This document shows positions 1-7,889 of a DNA stretch of 64,000 nucleotides, piece by piece (position 1 is the first letter of the stretch; each line of letters starts with the position of its first letter). A model generated the notes under the pieces. It was not told the origin of the DNA. It saw only the letters and a program-made list of their open reading frames with translations, and did no database searches. Location: assembly GCF_009827455.1 (NCBI RefSeq), contig NZ_WTYZ01000001.1:1683001-1747000 (forward strand), read 5' to 3'. The translations under genes and the position numbers were made by a program. The DNA is from Pontixanthobacter aestiaquae. Lineage in GTDB: Bacteria; Pseudomonadota; Alphaproteobacteria; Sphingomonadales; Sphingomonadaceae.

Positions 1-2
1 CG

Positions 3-746
3 CGCGGCGAAGGTTTTGCCGGTCTGGGCTATGTCACCCGCAAGGGCGGCGAGTTCGGCGGTCCGATCGCCAAAAACCACGGTCCTGATCTGATGGCGAA
101 GCTTTATGACGAGCTCGGCCTCGGCGATGATGACGGTCTGTTCTTTGCTGCTGGTAAAGAGAAGGAAGCGGCCAAGCTCGCCGGTGCTGCGCGTACCCGC
201 GTCGCTGAAGAGCTCGAGCTGATCGAAGAAGGCTGCTTCAAATTCTGCTGGATCGTCGACTTCCCGATGTTCGAATATGACGAAGAGCAGAAGAAGGTCG
301 ATTTCAGCCACAACCCGTTTTCGATGCCGCAAGGCGAGATGGAAGCGCTGGAAACGCAGGACCCGCTCGATATCCTCGCTTGGCAGTATGACATCGTCTG
401 CAACGGCTATGAGCTGTCCAGCGGAGCGATCCGGAACCACAAGCCGGAGATCATGTACAAGGCATTTGAGGTCGCGGGTTACGACAATGCGACTGTCGAC
501 AAGGAATTTGGTGGCATGATCGAGGCGTTCAAACTGGGCGCACCGCCGCATGGTGGCTCCGCACCGGGCATCGACCGCATAGTAATGCTGCTCGCTGATG
601 AACCGAACATTCGCGAAGTCATTGCATTCCCGCTCAACCAGAAAGCGCAAGATTTGATGATGGGCGCGCCAAGCAGCGTTTCGAACGCTCAACTGCGCGA
701 TGTGCATATCCGCGTGGTCGAGCCGCCGAAGCCGGCGGGTGAGTAA
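3..746 (+). CDS. aspS: Aspartyl-tRNA synthetase, C-terminal part (5' truncated by window edge)
   Basis: The frame is open from the first bases of the window, so the gene begins upstream and only about 247 C-terminal residues are visible. The enzyme charges tRNA-Asp with aspartate (or tRNA-Asp/Asn in bacteria lacking AsnRS) in the cytoplasm. The visible part begins in the GAD insertion domain (GLGYVT and GPIAKN) and contains the class II motif 3, [16 protein letters not shown], near the end, which holds the ATP-binding arginine. The C-terminal tail is the usual one for bacterial AspRS. A strong hairpin terminator follows 11 bases after the stop. The family assignment is secure; the discriminating or non-discriminating class cannot be read from this fragment. 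Confidence 0.96.
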   Translation, partial: RGEGFAGLGYVTRKGGEFGGPIAKNHGPDLMAKLYDELGLGDDDGLFFAAGKEKEAAKLAGAARTRVAEELELIEEGCFKFCWIVDFPMFEYDEEQKKVDFSHNPFSMPQGEMEALETQDPLDILAWQYDIVCNGYELSSGAIRNHKPEIMYKAFEVAGYDNATVDKEFGGMIEAFKLGAPPHGGSAPGIDRIVMLLADEPNIREVIAFPLNQKAQDLMMGAPSSVSNAQLRDVHIRVVEPPKPAGE

Positions 747-753
747 CTCATAG

Positions 754-786
754 AAAAGGGCGCGAAGTGAACCTCGCGCCCTTTTT
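754..786. terminator. Bidirectional Rho-independent terminator between aspS and the DUF2383 gene
   Basis: A perfect stem GGGCGCGA / TCGCGCCC (758-765 and 774-781) has an 8-base loop and is flanked by AAAA and TTTTT. It can therefore end transcription of aspS on the plus strand and of the convergent gene at 809-1243 on the minus strand. Confidence 0.9.
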
Positions 787-808
787 AATTTAAAATCGTG
801 TTTGCGGA

Positions 809-1243
809 TCAGTCGACGTAGGCTTCGAGCTGGTCGGTGAACCGTTCACCAGCCTGAATCTCCTGATAAGCGGCTTGCACGACTTGCTGTGTTTGAGCAT
901 CGAAATCGCACTGCTCAAGCACTTCCTCAAACTTTTTGGCGATATAATCTTCGCCTTCTTCGACCCGTTCGACAGCGTTTTCGTCGCCATTCTCAAACAG
1001 ACCGGTGATATCGGCCCAAATCTGGTGCGCGGAACCGGCGACCGTTCCGTCGGCCTGATCGCAGCCATGGCGCGCCAGCTCGGCATTGAGCGACGACAAT
1101 GTTTGTGAGCGCTTCTCCGCGCATTGCGCCAGGGTTTGTTTCAATCGAGGGGTGTTCGCGTTCTCGGCAGCCTGACGATATCCATTCACTGAATCATACG
1201 TTGTATCCGCGAGTGATTTAAGAGCGACTTTTTGGGCGTCCAT
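809..1243 (-). CDS. PA2169/DUF2383 family four-helix-bundle protein
   Basis: A 144-residue all-helical, acidic protein with no signal peptide or membrane segment. The N-terminal pattern (LKSLADTTYDSVNGYRQAAE), the central HQIWADITG stretch and the acidic EEGEDYIAKKFEEVL helix match the ferritin-like DUF2383 (PA2169) family. Its members are small stress-associated cytoplasmic proteins of unknown biochemical role. The start is supported by an AGGA-type ribosome-binding site about 10 bases upstream. It is convergent with aspS and divergent from acpP. A metal-binding or catalytic role is not supported by anything visible here. Confidence 0.8.
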   Translation of the reverse strand: MDAQKVALKSLADTTYDSVNGYRQAAENANTPRLKQTLAQCAEKRSQTLSSLNAELARHGCDQADGTVAGSAHQIWADITGLFENGDENAVERVEEGEDYIAKKFEEVLEQCDFDAQTQQVVQAAYQEIQAGERFTDQLEAYVD

Positions 1244-1651
1244 GATTTTGTCCTTTAATATAAGTAGGTTGTGAAAGAAAAATGCACGGTTACCAGAATC
1301 GTTCCCGACATAACTACCGACAAGAGAACAGGTGCGCGGGCTTCGCGGTTCCTGGCCAGTCGACCAGTAAGGGGCCTCTCGCGATCACTCTCAAAGATCA
1401 CACTGACGCGCAGTCGGGAAGGGCTGTATTCGGTGAATTGTAGCTCAAGGTTGGCGACGAGGCAGGCGATGGCACCAGCAACGAATTGCCGGGAGCATTG
1501 AGGGTTGGCTAGGGGGGCGAGTGCGAAACCCTTGAGTATGTGCGCGATCATACCCACATCTCGTCCAAGCCCGCCAAAGCCCCTTGCCAGCAAGGCTGCC
1601 GTTCATTAGGGCGACAGGTGAAAGTTTAACCCCCAAAATGAGAGGGAAATT
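1244..1651. other. Gene-poor 408-bp intergenic region (divergent regulatory region)
   Basis: No convincing coding frame was found. The longest open frames on both strands show neither family motifs nor plausible ribosome-binding sites. The stretch must carry the promoters of the minus-strand DUF2383 gene and of acpP. No specific operator or riboswitch was recognised. Confidence 0.5.
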
Positions 1652-1888
1652 ATGAGCGATAGTGCTGACCGCGTACAGAAGATTGTTGTTGAGCATCTTG
1701 GTGTTGAGGCCGACAAGGTAACTCAGGAAGCCAGCTTCATCGACGATCTGGGCGCAGACAGCCTCGACATTGTCGAGCTGGTTATGGCGTTTGAAGAAGA
1801 ATTCGGTGTGGAAATTCCTGACGATGCGGCTGAAAAGATCGCTACTGTCGGCGATGCCACCAAGTATATTGATGAGCACAAGGGCTAA
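1652..1888 (+). CDS. acpP: Acyl carrier protein
   Basis: A 78-residue acidic protein that carries growing acyl chains on a 4'-phosphopantetheine arm during type II fatty acid synthesis. The attachment site is Ser37 within GADSLD, followed by the recognition helix ([18 protein letters not shown]) contacted by FAS enzymes. Length and motif are those of the canonical housekeeping ACP. An AGAGGG ribosome-binding site precedes the ATG at ideal spacing. It is followed by a terminator and then fabF, the standard acpP-fabF order. No ambiguity. Confidence 0.98.
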   Translation: MSDSADRVQKIVVEHLGVEADKVTQEASFIDDLGADSLDIVELVMAFEEEFGVEIPDDAAEKIATVGDATKYIDEHKG

Positions 1889-1949
1889 ACGCCTATCCCG
1901 CTGTGCTCGCTTGATGGCCTGACCGAAAGCGGCGGCCAGCGGGAAATTG

Positions 1950-1989
1950 ACAGGCTCGCCCCTTAACCGGGTCGGGCCTGTTGTTTTTT
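1950..1989 (+). terminator. Terminator/attenuator between acpP and fabF
   Basis: An imperfect GC-rich hairpin (ACAGGC...GCCTGT arms with an inner CCC/GGG pairing) is followed by TTGTTTTTT. It probably reduces read-through so that acpP is made in excess over fabF. A second small hairpin (CTAAC/GTTAG) lies at about 1994-2010, just before the fabF ribosome-binding site. Confidence 0.7.
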
Positions 1990-2033
1990 GGGAGCTAACC
2001 GCTTCGTTAGGCGGCGCTCTGTTGGAGAATACA

Positions 2034-3293
2034 ATGCGTCGTGTTGTCGTAACCGGACTTGGCCTTGTCACGCCTCTGGGTAGTGATGTCGAAACATCAT
2101 GGGCGAATATCCTCGCTGGCAAAAGCGGAGCGGGGCAGATCACGCATTTCGACACTGAAGGGCACAAATGCACCATTGCTTGCGAAGTGAAGCCCAAAGA
2201 CCACGAATACGGGTTCGATCCGGACAAGCGTGTCGACCACAAGGTCCAGCGTCAGGTTGATCCGTTTATCGTATTCGGTATCGATGCCGCCGGACAAGCA
2301 CTGGAAGATGCTGGCCTCGAAGACATGTCGGACGCGATGAAATTGCGCGCAGGCTGCTCGATTGGTTCGGGCATTGGCGGGCTGCCCGGCATCGAGAGTG
2401 AATCGCATGTTCTGCGCGATCGCGGACCGGGCCGTGTGAGCCCGCACTTCGTTCACGGACGGCTGATTAACCTGATTTCCGGTCAAGTTTCGATCAAATA
2501 CGGCCTGATGGGCCCGAACCATGCGGTTGTGACGGCGTGTTCGACGGGGGCGCACTCGATTGGTGATGCCGCGCGGATGATCCGCGATGATGATGCAGAT
2601 ATTATGCTTGCAGGCGGGGCAGAGGCGACAATCTGCCCGATTGGCATTGCCGGTTTCGCACAGGCGCGCGCGCTCAATATGAGTATGAATGACCGCCCTG
2701 AAGAAGCGAGCCGTCCTTATGACAAGGACCGCGACGGCTTTGTCATGGGCGAGGGGGCCGGTGTGGTCGTTCTGGAGGAATATGAGCACGCAAAGGCGCG
2801 CGGAGCGACAATTTACGCTGAAGTGGTCGGATACGGCCTCTCGGGGGATGCGCATCACGTGACCGCGCCGCATCCGGAGGGTTCGGGCGCGTATCGTTCG
2901 ATGGAAATGGCGCTCAAGAAGGCGGGTATGACGCCTGCCGACATCGACTACATCAACGCACACGGCACATCGACCATGGCGGACACGATCGAACTGGGGT
3001 CGGTCAAGAACCTGTTTGGCGACGCAATCGGCAATGTGTCGATGAGCTCGACCAAATCGGCGATTGGCCATCTGTTGGGCGGTGCAGGCGCGGTAGAGGC
3101 GATTTTCTGTATTCTGGCGCTGCGCGACCAGATTGTCCCTCCCACGCTTAATCTGCACAATCCTGATGACGGCACCGATGGTGTCGATCTGGTGCCTCTC
3201 ACCGCAAAGAAGCGCGAGGTAAAGGCAGTACTGAACAATAGCTTTGGCTTCGGTGGAACCAACGCCAGCCTGGTAATGAAGAAGGCTGATTGA
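2034..3293 (+). CDS. fabF: Beta-ketoacyl-ACP synthase II
   Basis: A 419-residue condensing enzyme that elongates acyl-ACP with malonyl-ACP (KAS II) in fatty acid synthesis. The thiolase-fold catalytic set is intact: Cys169 (VTACSTGAHS), His310 (NAHGTST), Lys341 and His346 (STKSAIGHLLGG), plus the C-terminal glycine-rich NSFGFGGTNAS. The ATG at 2034 (MRRVVVTGLGLVTPLG) was chosen over an upstream in-frame start at 1947 because family proteins begin here and GGAG lies about 7 bases upstream. The 87 bases before it are terminator DNA. The stop nearly abuts mltG. Confidence 0.97.
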   Translation: MRRVVVTGLGLVTPLGSDVETSWANILAGKSGAGQITHFDTEGHKCTIACEVKPKDHEYGFDPDKRVDHKVQRQVDPFIVFGIDAAGQALEDAGLEDMSDAMKLRAGCSIGSGIGGLPGIESESHVLRDRGPGRVSPHFVHGRLINLISGQVSIKYGLMGPNHAVVTACSTGAHSIGDAARMIRDDDADIMLAGGAEATICPIGIAGFAQARALNMSMNDRPEEASRPYDKDRDGFVMGEGAGVVVLEEYEHAKARGATIYAEVVGYGLSGDAHHVTAPHPEGSGAYRSMEMALKKAGMTPADIDYINAHGTSTMADTIELGSVKNLFGDAIGNVSMSSTKSAIGHLLGGAGAVEAIFCILALRDQIVPPTLNLHNPDDGTDGVDLVPLTAKKREVKAVLNNSFGFGGTNASLVMKKAD

Positions 3294-3295
3294 CC

Positions 3296-4267
3296 ATGCG
3301 TAAGCTGGGTTGCGCTGTAATCGCGATTGTGGCGCTGCTGGGTCTTGCTGGGGGCGGCTGGTTTGCTGCCGGCTGGTATGGTTCGTCGCAGGTTAGCGAA
3401 GATACTCAGTTTGTTGTATCTTCCGGGTCCAGCCTGACATCCGTTGCAAGGGCATTGGAGGCCGAAGGGCATATTGCGTCAGCCGATGCTTTCCTTCTGA
3501 GGGCGAAAATATTGGGCGGCGGTGATCCAGTCCAGGCGGGCGAATTTATGCTGCCCGCCGGCGTCAGTCCGGCGCGCATTCTTGAGACTTTCCAGAAGGG
3601 CGATGTGATCCGCCGCTTCGTGACTATTCCGGAAGGGATGCCGTCAATTCTCGTCCATGAAAGGCTGATGGCAGAGCCGCTGCTTACAGGCGAAATTCCG
3701 GTTCCCGAAGAAGGCTCCGTCCTGCCCGATACATATGATTTCGAGCGTGGTGAGGAGCGCACAAAAGTGCTCGCGCGGATGCAGGTTGCGATGCGCAATT
3801 TCCTCGCCGAAGCATGGCCGAAGCGCCAGCAGGATATTGCCGTGAGTTCTCCGGAGGAAGCCGTCATACTGGCTGCTATTGTCGAAAAAGAAACAGGTAT
3901 TTCGTCGGAAAGACAACGGGTTGCGGGCCTTTATTCAAACAGGGTAAAGAAGAATATGCTGCTTCAGGCAGATCCCACGATTATCTATCCGATAACAAAA
4001 GGAAAACCTCTAGGAAGACGTATCAGACAGTCTGAAATAGCCGCTGTAAATGATTATAATACCTACACAATGACGGGTCTACCGAAAGGCCCGATCACGA
4101 ACCCCGGGCGCGCTTCGATCGAAGCGGTGCTCAATCCGGCCAAGACCAGCTCGCTCTACATGGTCGCGGATGGCAAGGGCGGGCATGTTTTTGCAGATAG
4201 TCTGGAAGAACATAACGCCAATGTGGATCGCTGGTTCGCGCTGCGGCGTGAGCGCGGCGAGATGTGA
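3296..4267 (+). CDS. mltG: Endolytic murein transglycosylase
   Basis: A 323-residue YceG/MltG-family lytic transglycosylase that cleaves nascent glycan strands at the inner-membrane periplasmic face and so helps set chain length. One N-terminal membrane segment (about residues 6-27) is followed by a LysM-like region and the catalytic domain. The presumed catalytic glutamate is about Glu197 in AAIVEKETG, and conserved LQADPT and the C-terminal YNTY...GLPKGPI signature are present. ATG 3296 is preferred; an in-frame TTG at 3290 overlaps the fabF stop. The tight fabF-mltG spacing suggests co-transcription. The TGA stop is in the same frame as the next gene (see findings). Confidence 0.95.
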   Translation: MRKLGCAVIAIVALLGLAGGGWFAAGWYGSSQVSEDTQFVVSSGSSLTSVARALEAEGHIASADAFLLRAKILGGGDPVQAGEFMLPAGVSPARILETFQKGDVIRRFVTIPEGMPSILVHERLMAEPLLTGEIPVPEEGSVLPDTYDFERGEERTKVLARMQVAMRNFLAEAWPKRQQDIAVSSPEEAVILAAIVEKETGISSERQRVAGLYSNRVKKNMLLQADPTIIYPITKGKPLGRRIRQSEIAAVNDYNTYTMTGLPKGPITNPGRASIEAVLNPAKTSSLYMVADGKGGHVFADSLEEHNANVDRWFALRRERGEM

Positions 4268-4273
4268 TCAGCC

Positions 4274-4786
4274 ATCGCTGGCGCACCATTCATCATCACT
4301 GCCGAGCTGCCGCCCGATCTGGCTAAATGGGCGACCGCGCTCAGGACCGAGCATTTCCCGCCGGAGCGCAATTATCTATCGGCCCATGTCACGCTGTTCC
4401 ACGCTTTGCCGCCATCGTGCGAAAGCGAGATCAAGACCGCGCTCGCGACCGAAGCGGCCGAGAGCGCACCTGTTGCCGGTCAGATCGAAGGGATCATGCC
4501 CTTGGGCAAGGGAACAGCCTTAAAGCTTTCCAGCCCGGCGATGATCGACATCTGGCGTAATCTCGCTGACCGGTTCCATGGGCTCCTCACTCCGCAAGAC
4601 GAGCACAAGCCCCGGCTCCACGTCACCATTCAGAACAAAGTCAGCCCCAGGGACGCCAAAGCGCTGCAGGCTGAACTTGGCCCCACCATCGATCCGCACC
4701 CGTTTCGTTTCGCCGGACTCTCGCTCCACATCTATCGCGGCGGGCCGTGGGAGCATGTGCGAACCTATCCGTTTCGCGGGCGCTGA
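4274..4786 (+). CDS. 2H phosphoesterase (2'-5' RNA ligase/ThpR-like), start codon anomalous
   Basis: The reading frame encodes a 2H-superfamily protein with both HxT motifs: HVTLF near base 4385 and HVTIQ near base 4621. Spacing and length (about 170 residues) fit bacterial 2'-5' RNA ligase-like cyclic phosphodiesterases. The frame is open from the mltG stop, but no ATG, GTG or TTG lies upstream of the first HxT motif. The first canonical start, TTG 4406, would delete that motif. ATC 4274 gives a family-like N-terminus (AGAPFIITAELPPDLAKW). It is either translated from a rare start, coupled to or read through from mltG, or damaged at its start codon. The substrate is unknown. Confidence 0.6.
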   Translation: MAGAPFIITAELPPDLAKWATALRTEHFPPERNYLSAHVTLFHALPPSCESEIKTALATEAAESAPVAGQIEGIMPLGKGTALKLSSPAMIDIWRNLADRFHGLLTPQDEHKPRLHVTIQNKVSPRDAKALQAELGPTIDPHPFRFAGLSLHIYRGGPWEHVRTYPFRGR

Positions 4787-4817
4787 CGGCTTTTCCAGCC
4801 CGATGCTGCCTTTGCAG

Positions 4818-4846
4818 TTGACCGAGGGGCATCCCGGCCCTAAATG
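4818..4846 (+). promoter_or_regulatory. Candidate sigma-70-type promoter for tRNA-Met
   Basis: TTGACC (4818-4823) and TAAATG (4841-4846) are separated by 17 bases and lie about 68 bases upstream of the tRNA. Seen by eye only. The -10 box is imperfect. Confidence 0.3.
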
Positions 4847-4913
4847 CGCCGCCTGCGCAGCAACATGGGTCCTTACCTAGGCGGCGCTGGCCCGTAATCG
4901 GGGCCCTGAAAGG

Positions 4914-4990
4914 GGCGGAGTAGCTCAGCTGGTTAGAGCAGCGGAATCATAATCCGCGTGTCGGGGGTTCGAGTCCCTCCTCCGCTACCA
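4914..4990 (+). tRNA. tRNA-Met (CAT anticodon)
   Basis: A full cloverleaf can be folded. The acceptor is GGCGGAG/CTCCGCT with a first G-U pair, followed by a D-arm (GCTCAGCTGGTTAGAGC) and an anticodon stem GCGGA/TCCGC around loop ATCATAA (anticodon CAT). The T-arm is GGGGG-TTCGAGT-CCCTC, then discriminator A and an encoded CCA. The first pair is not the mismatched C-A of initiator tRNA, so elongator Met is most likely. Ile2 with lysidine-modified CAT cannot be excluded by anticodon alone, but the body resembles alphaproteobacterial elongator tRNA-Met. Confidence 0.93.
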
Positions 4991-5239
4991 AATATTGCGA
5001 AAATTGCCATTTTCACCGGACAATCCGGAACTTTATCGAATACTTTTTTGAGAACGTTATCGTGGCGGTGATTGCAGCAACCTTACAACCGTTTACGCAA
5101 TTTCCGCTACGTCGCGCTTGGTTGTTACAATCCTATACGCGTGTGAATGGCAAATTAACCTTCCAAGTCCGCGGTTCCGTATAGGGTTTCCACGTATGTC
5201 CTAACGGGTTGATAACCTTTTTTCTCCATAAAGCGCTGC

Positions 5240-6220
5240 ATGACTCATGTACGCAGACCATATTTCGTCCTGACAGCTGCGCTCGCTGTCCCGTTTTTCG
5301 CGACGCCCGCTCTCGCTGAAGGTGTGCCGGCCGGCACGCTGATCGAGAACACTGCGGTAGCAACCTATGATGCTGGCGACGGACCGGAAACGATTGACTC
5401 GAATACCGTCGTGCTGCGCGTTGACGAATTGCTCGACGTAACCGTGGCGTCGCTGAACGCGGGGCCGGTCGCTACGTCGTCAGGTGGCGCGGTGCTGACA
5501 TATTCCGTGACCAACACCGGCAACGGTCCCGAAGCGTTCACGCTCACCGTGAACCCCGCAGTCGGCGGAAATGACTTTGACCCCACAGTCGATGGCATTG
5601 CCGTCGATACGAACGGCAATGGCGTTTACGACCCGGGCGTCGATGACATTCTGACATCGCCGGAAACGACCGAAATTCTCGATCCCGATGAAGCGCTGAC
5701 AGTGTTTGTCTTGCTGAGCGTTCCGCCTACAGCCGCCGACGAAGACGAAGCGCAGGTCGATCTGCTTGCCGAAGCTGTTACTGGCACCGGTACGCCTGGC
5801 ACCACCTTTGCCGGCGTAGGCGAGGGCGGAGGTGACGCGGTCGTCGGACCGACCGGAGCTGACGATAACGCGCTGGGTACAATTATTGTCGGCATTACGA
5901 CCGTCGATCTGGTCAAATCGGCGATCGTGCGCGACCCGTTTGGCGGGACCAGCGTCGTTCCCGGCTCGATCATCCAATATACAATCCGCGCCGACGTGAC
6001 CGGCTCCGGCTCGGTCGATGATCTGCTGATCACTGACCCTATTCCAACAAACACCACTTACGTGGTGACCAGCCTTACGCTCGACGGCGGGGCGCTGACC
6101 GATGGTGCTGATGGCGATGCTGGCGAAGCATCCGACGGTGCCGGAATCACAGTCGATCTGGGCACCGTCAATGGCGGCACATCCCATTCCATCACCTTCG
6201 ACGTTCAAGTCGATCAATAA
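5240..6220 (+). CDS. Exported DUF11-type repeat protein (first gene of DUF11 operon)
   Basis: A 326-residue protein with a Sec signal peptide (hydrophobic LTAALAVPFFATPALA, cleavage after ALA about residue 26) and no further membrane segment. The mature part is acidic, rich in Asp, Thr, Val and Gly, and almost free of cysteine, like extracellular Ig-type beta-sandwiches. It has an N-terminal element (AGTLIENTAVATYDAGDG) shared with the later operon members, a DUF11-like segment with a calcium-loop-like DTNGNGVYDPG, and a C-terminal DUF11 module (VKSAIVRDPFGG...PGSIIQYTI). It is followed 11 bases later by the next gene. The function is unknown. A surface or matrix structural component is inferred from composition only. 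Confidence 0.75.
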   Translation: MTHVRRPYFVLTAALAVPFFATPALAEGVPAGTLIENTAVATYDAGDGPETIDSNTVVLRVDELLDVTVASLNAGPVATSSGGAVLTYSVTNTGNGPEAFTLTVNPAVGGNDFDPTVDGIAVDTNGNGVYDPGVDDILTSPETTEILDPDEALTVFVLLSVPPTAADEDEAQVDLLAEAVTGTGTPGTTFAGVGEGGGDAVVGPTGADDNALGTIIVGITTVDLVKSAIVRDPFGGTSVVPGSIIQYTIRADVTGSGSVDDLLITDPIPTNTTYVVTSLTLDGGALTDGADGDAGEASDGAGITVDLGTVNGGTSHSITFDVQVDQ

Positions 6221-6231
6221 GGGCTAAAACA

Positions 6232-6711
6232 ATGAAAATCGGCCGAATTTTTGGAATTTTTGCGGCGCTCGCAGCGCTCGTTTCCGCACCTGTCATGGCA
6301 CAAGACGGGCAGTCCGTCGCACTGAACGGCGACGTTATGGTTGTCAAAACCATTAGCGAGGACGGCGCAGAACCGCGGACAGAACTGGTGGAGCCAAATC
6401 TGGTCGTGCCCGGGGATCGCCTGTTATTCCGCACCAATTACGAAAATACCAGCGCCGAGCTGGTCGAAAACTTCGTCGTCACCAATCCTCTTAGCTCTGC
6501 CGTTCAACTGGCGTCAGATACACCGGCTGACCAAGTCGCGTCTGTGGACGGCGGAAAAACATTCGGCGCTCTGAGTACACTCACCGTGACTGAGGAGGGC
6601 GGCGCTGTTCGTGCCGCCTTGGCATCGGATGTCACACATCTTCGGTGGACGCTCGCCAGCCTCGAGCCGGGCGAGAGCGGCCAGATCACTTTTTACGCCA
6701 TCGTTCGCTGA
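6232..6711 (+). CDS. Small exported DUF11-like protein
   Basis: A 159-residue protein with a clear signal peptide (MKIGRIFGIFAALAALVSAPVMA, cleavage before QDGQS). The mature part is a single beta-sandwich-like module. It contains LVVPGDRLLFRTNYENTS and VTNPLSSAVQLAS and ends with LEPGESGQITFYAIVR, the pattern of DUF11 domains (a boundary turn followed by alternating hydrophobics). It sits between two larger DUF11-type genes on the same strand with 11-bp and 71-bp gaps, so it is probably one operon. No catalytic motif. It may be a minor subunit of the same surface structure, but that is inference. Confidence 0.72.
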   Translation: MKIGRIFGIFAALAALVSAPVMAQDGQSVALNGDVMVVKTISEDGAEPRTELVEPNLVVPGDRLLFRTNYENTSAELVENFVVTNPLSSAVQLASDTPADQVASVDGGKTFGALSTLTVTEEGGAVRAALASDVTHLRWTLASLEPGESGQITFYAIVR

Positions 6712-6782
6712 GAAGCGAATGGTAACTGTCTGGTCTCGTGGGCAGTCGGGGAAGCACGAGGCATAGTAGAAGGACCTAAAAC

Positions 6783-7877
6783 ATGAAACGCACTAAGCAA
6801 TTGCTGGGGGCAGTGAGCAGTATAGCTCTCATTGCATTTACCTCGGCGCCGGCTCTTGCAGCTGGTACGCAGGCGGGTCAGCCGATTACCAACGAAGTTT
6901 TCGTTGATTATCAAGTCGGTGGATTCGATCAAACGCAGGCCAGCGGCTCTGACACGTTCACCGTCGATCGCAAAATCGACCTGACAGTGGCGGAAACTGG
7001 CTTTATCGGGCGCACCCAAGTGGCGCCGAACCAGACGCAAGCGGTTATCGAGTTCGAGGTTACCAACCTGTCGAACGACGTGGCTGACTTCGTGCTGACG
7101 GCAACGCCGGCCGCTGGTAACGACTTTACACTGACCAATATCATCATTTTCGTCGATGCCGACGCCGATGGTGAATATGATGTTGGTGAAGAAGTCACGT
7201 ATCTGGACGAACTCGCGGCAGATGGTGTCCAGCAAGTTCTGGTCGCCGCGGATATTCCTGTCGGAGTTACGGCCGGGCAAACCGCTGATATCGTACTGAC
7301 CGCGCAAGCTGCCGAAGGCGGTACGCTCGGTGCTCAGGGTGATATCTATGATGCGACCAACACTGCGGATGATACCGAAGCGAACACCGAAGATGGTACC
7401 GTGAATGCGGCCAACATCGATACTGTTCTGGCTGACGGTGCAGGCGATACTGATGCTATCGAGGACGGCGCATTCACTGATACTGACGGCTACGTCGTCG
7501 CTGCAGCGGATGTGACGGTCACGAAAGCCAGCACAATCGTCAGCGATCCGATCAACGGAACCAGTAATCCGAAGGCTATTCCAGGTGCTTTGGTCGAGTA
7601 TTGTATTGTCGTGTCCAATGGACCCGGCGCTGCAACGGCAACTGGCGTCAACGTAGCAGACACTTTGCCGGTTGATCTGGAATTCGACGAAACATTCGGC
7701 GTGTTCATCAACGGTACCGTTGACGGTACCGGCGATTGTAACGCTGATGGTGTTGACGATGCGAATAGCAACTTCGTCGACAATGTGTCGGGCACGCCGG
7801 ATGAAGTTTCGGCAACGCTCAACGATCTTGCAGCGAACACTGTGAGTACGTTGTATTTCCGCGCGACAATCAACTGA
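6783..7877 (+). CDS. Exported DUF11-type protein with acidic repeat region
   Basis: 364 residues with a signal peptide (MKRTKQLLGAVSSIALIAFTSAPALA) and a very acidic mature chain. The N-terminal element AGTQAGQPITNEVFVDYQVGG resembles that of the 5240 gene. The middle contains a Ca-loop-like DADADGEYDVGEE. The C-terminal module (VTKASTIVSDPINGTSNPKA, then PGALVEYCIVVSN) is closely similar to the C-terminal module of the 13040 gene. Two cysteines in the C-terminal module may form a disulfide. A ribosome-binding site (AGAAGGA) precedes the ATG. Twelve bases separate it from the giant gene downstream. Unknown function, likely a structural secreted protein. Confidence 0.75.
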   Translation: MKRTKQLLGAVSSIALIAFTSAPALAAGTQAGQPITNEVFVDYQVGGFDQTQASGSDTFTVDRKIDLTVAETGFIGRTQVAPNQTQAVIEFEVTNLSNDVADFVLTATPAAGNDFTLTNIIIFVDADADGEYDVGEEVTYLDELAADGVQQVLVAADIPVGVTAGQTADIVLTAQAAEGGTLGAQGDIYDATNTADDTEANTEDGTVNAANIDTVLADGAGDTDAIEDGAFTDTDGYVVAAADVTVTKASTIVSDPINGTSNPKAIPGALVEYCIVVSNGPGAATATGVNVADTLPVDLEFDETFGVFINGTVDGTGDCNADGVDDANSNFVDNVSGTPDEVSATLNDLAANTVSTLYFRATIN

Positions 7878-7889
7878 TCATCTAATTAG

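Noticed and set aside
1255..1593. 112-codon minus-strand open frame before acpP
   Set aside because: No family pattern, no plausible ribosome-binding site, and it runs up to the adjacent gene's promoter.
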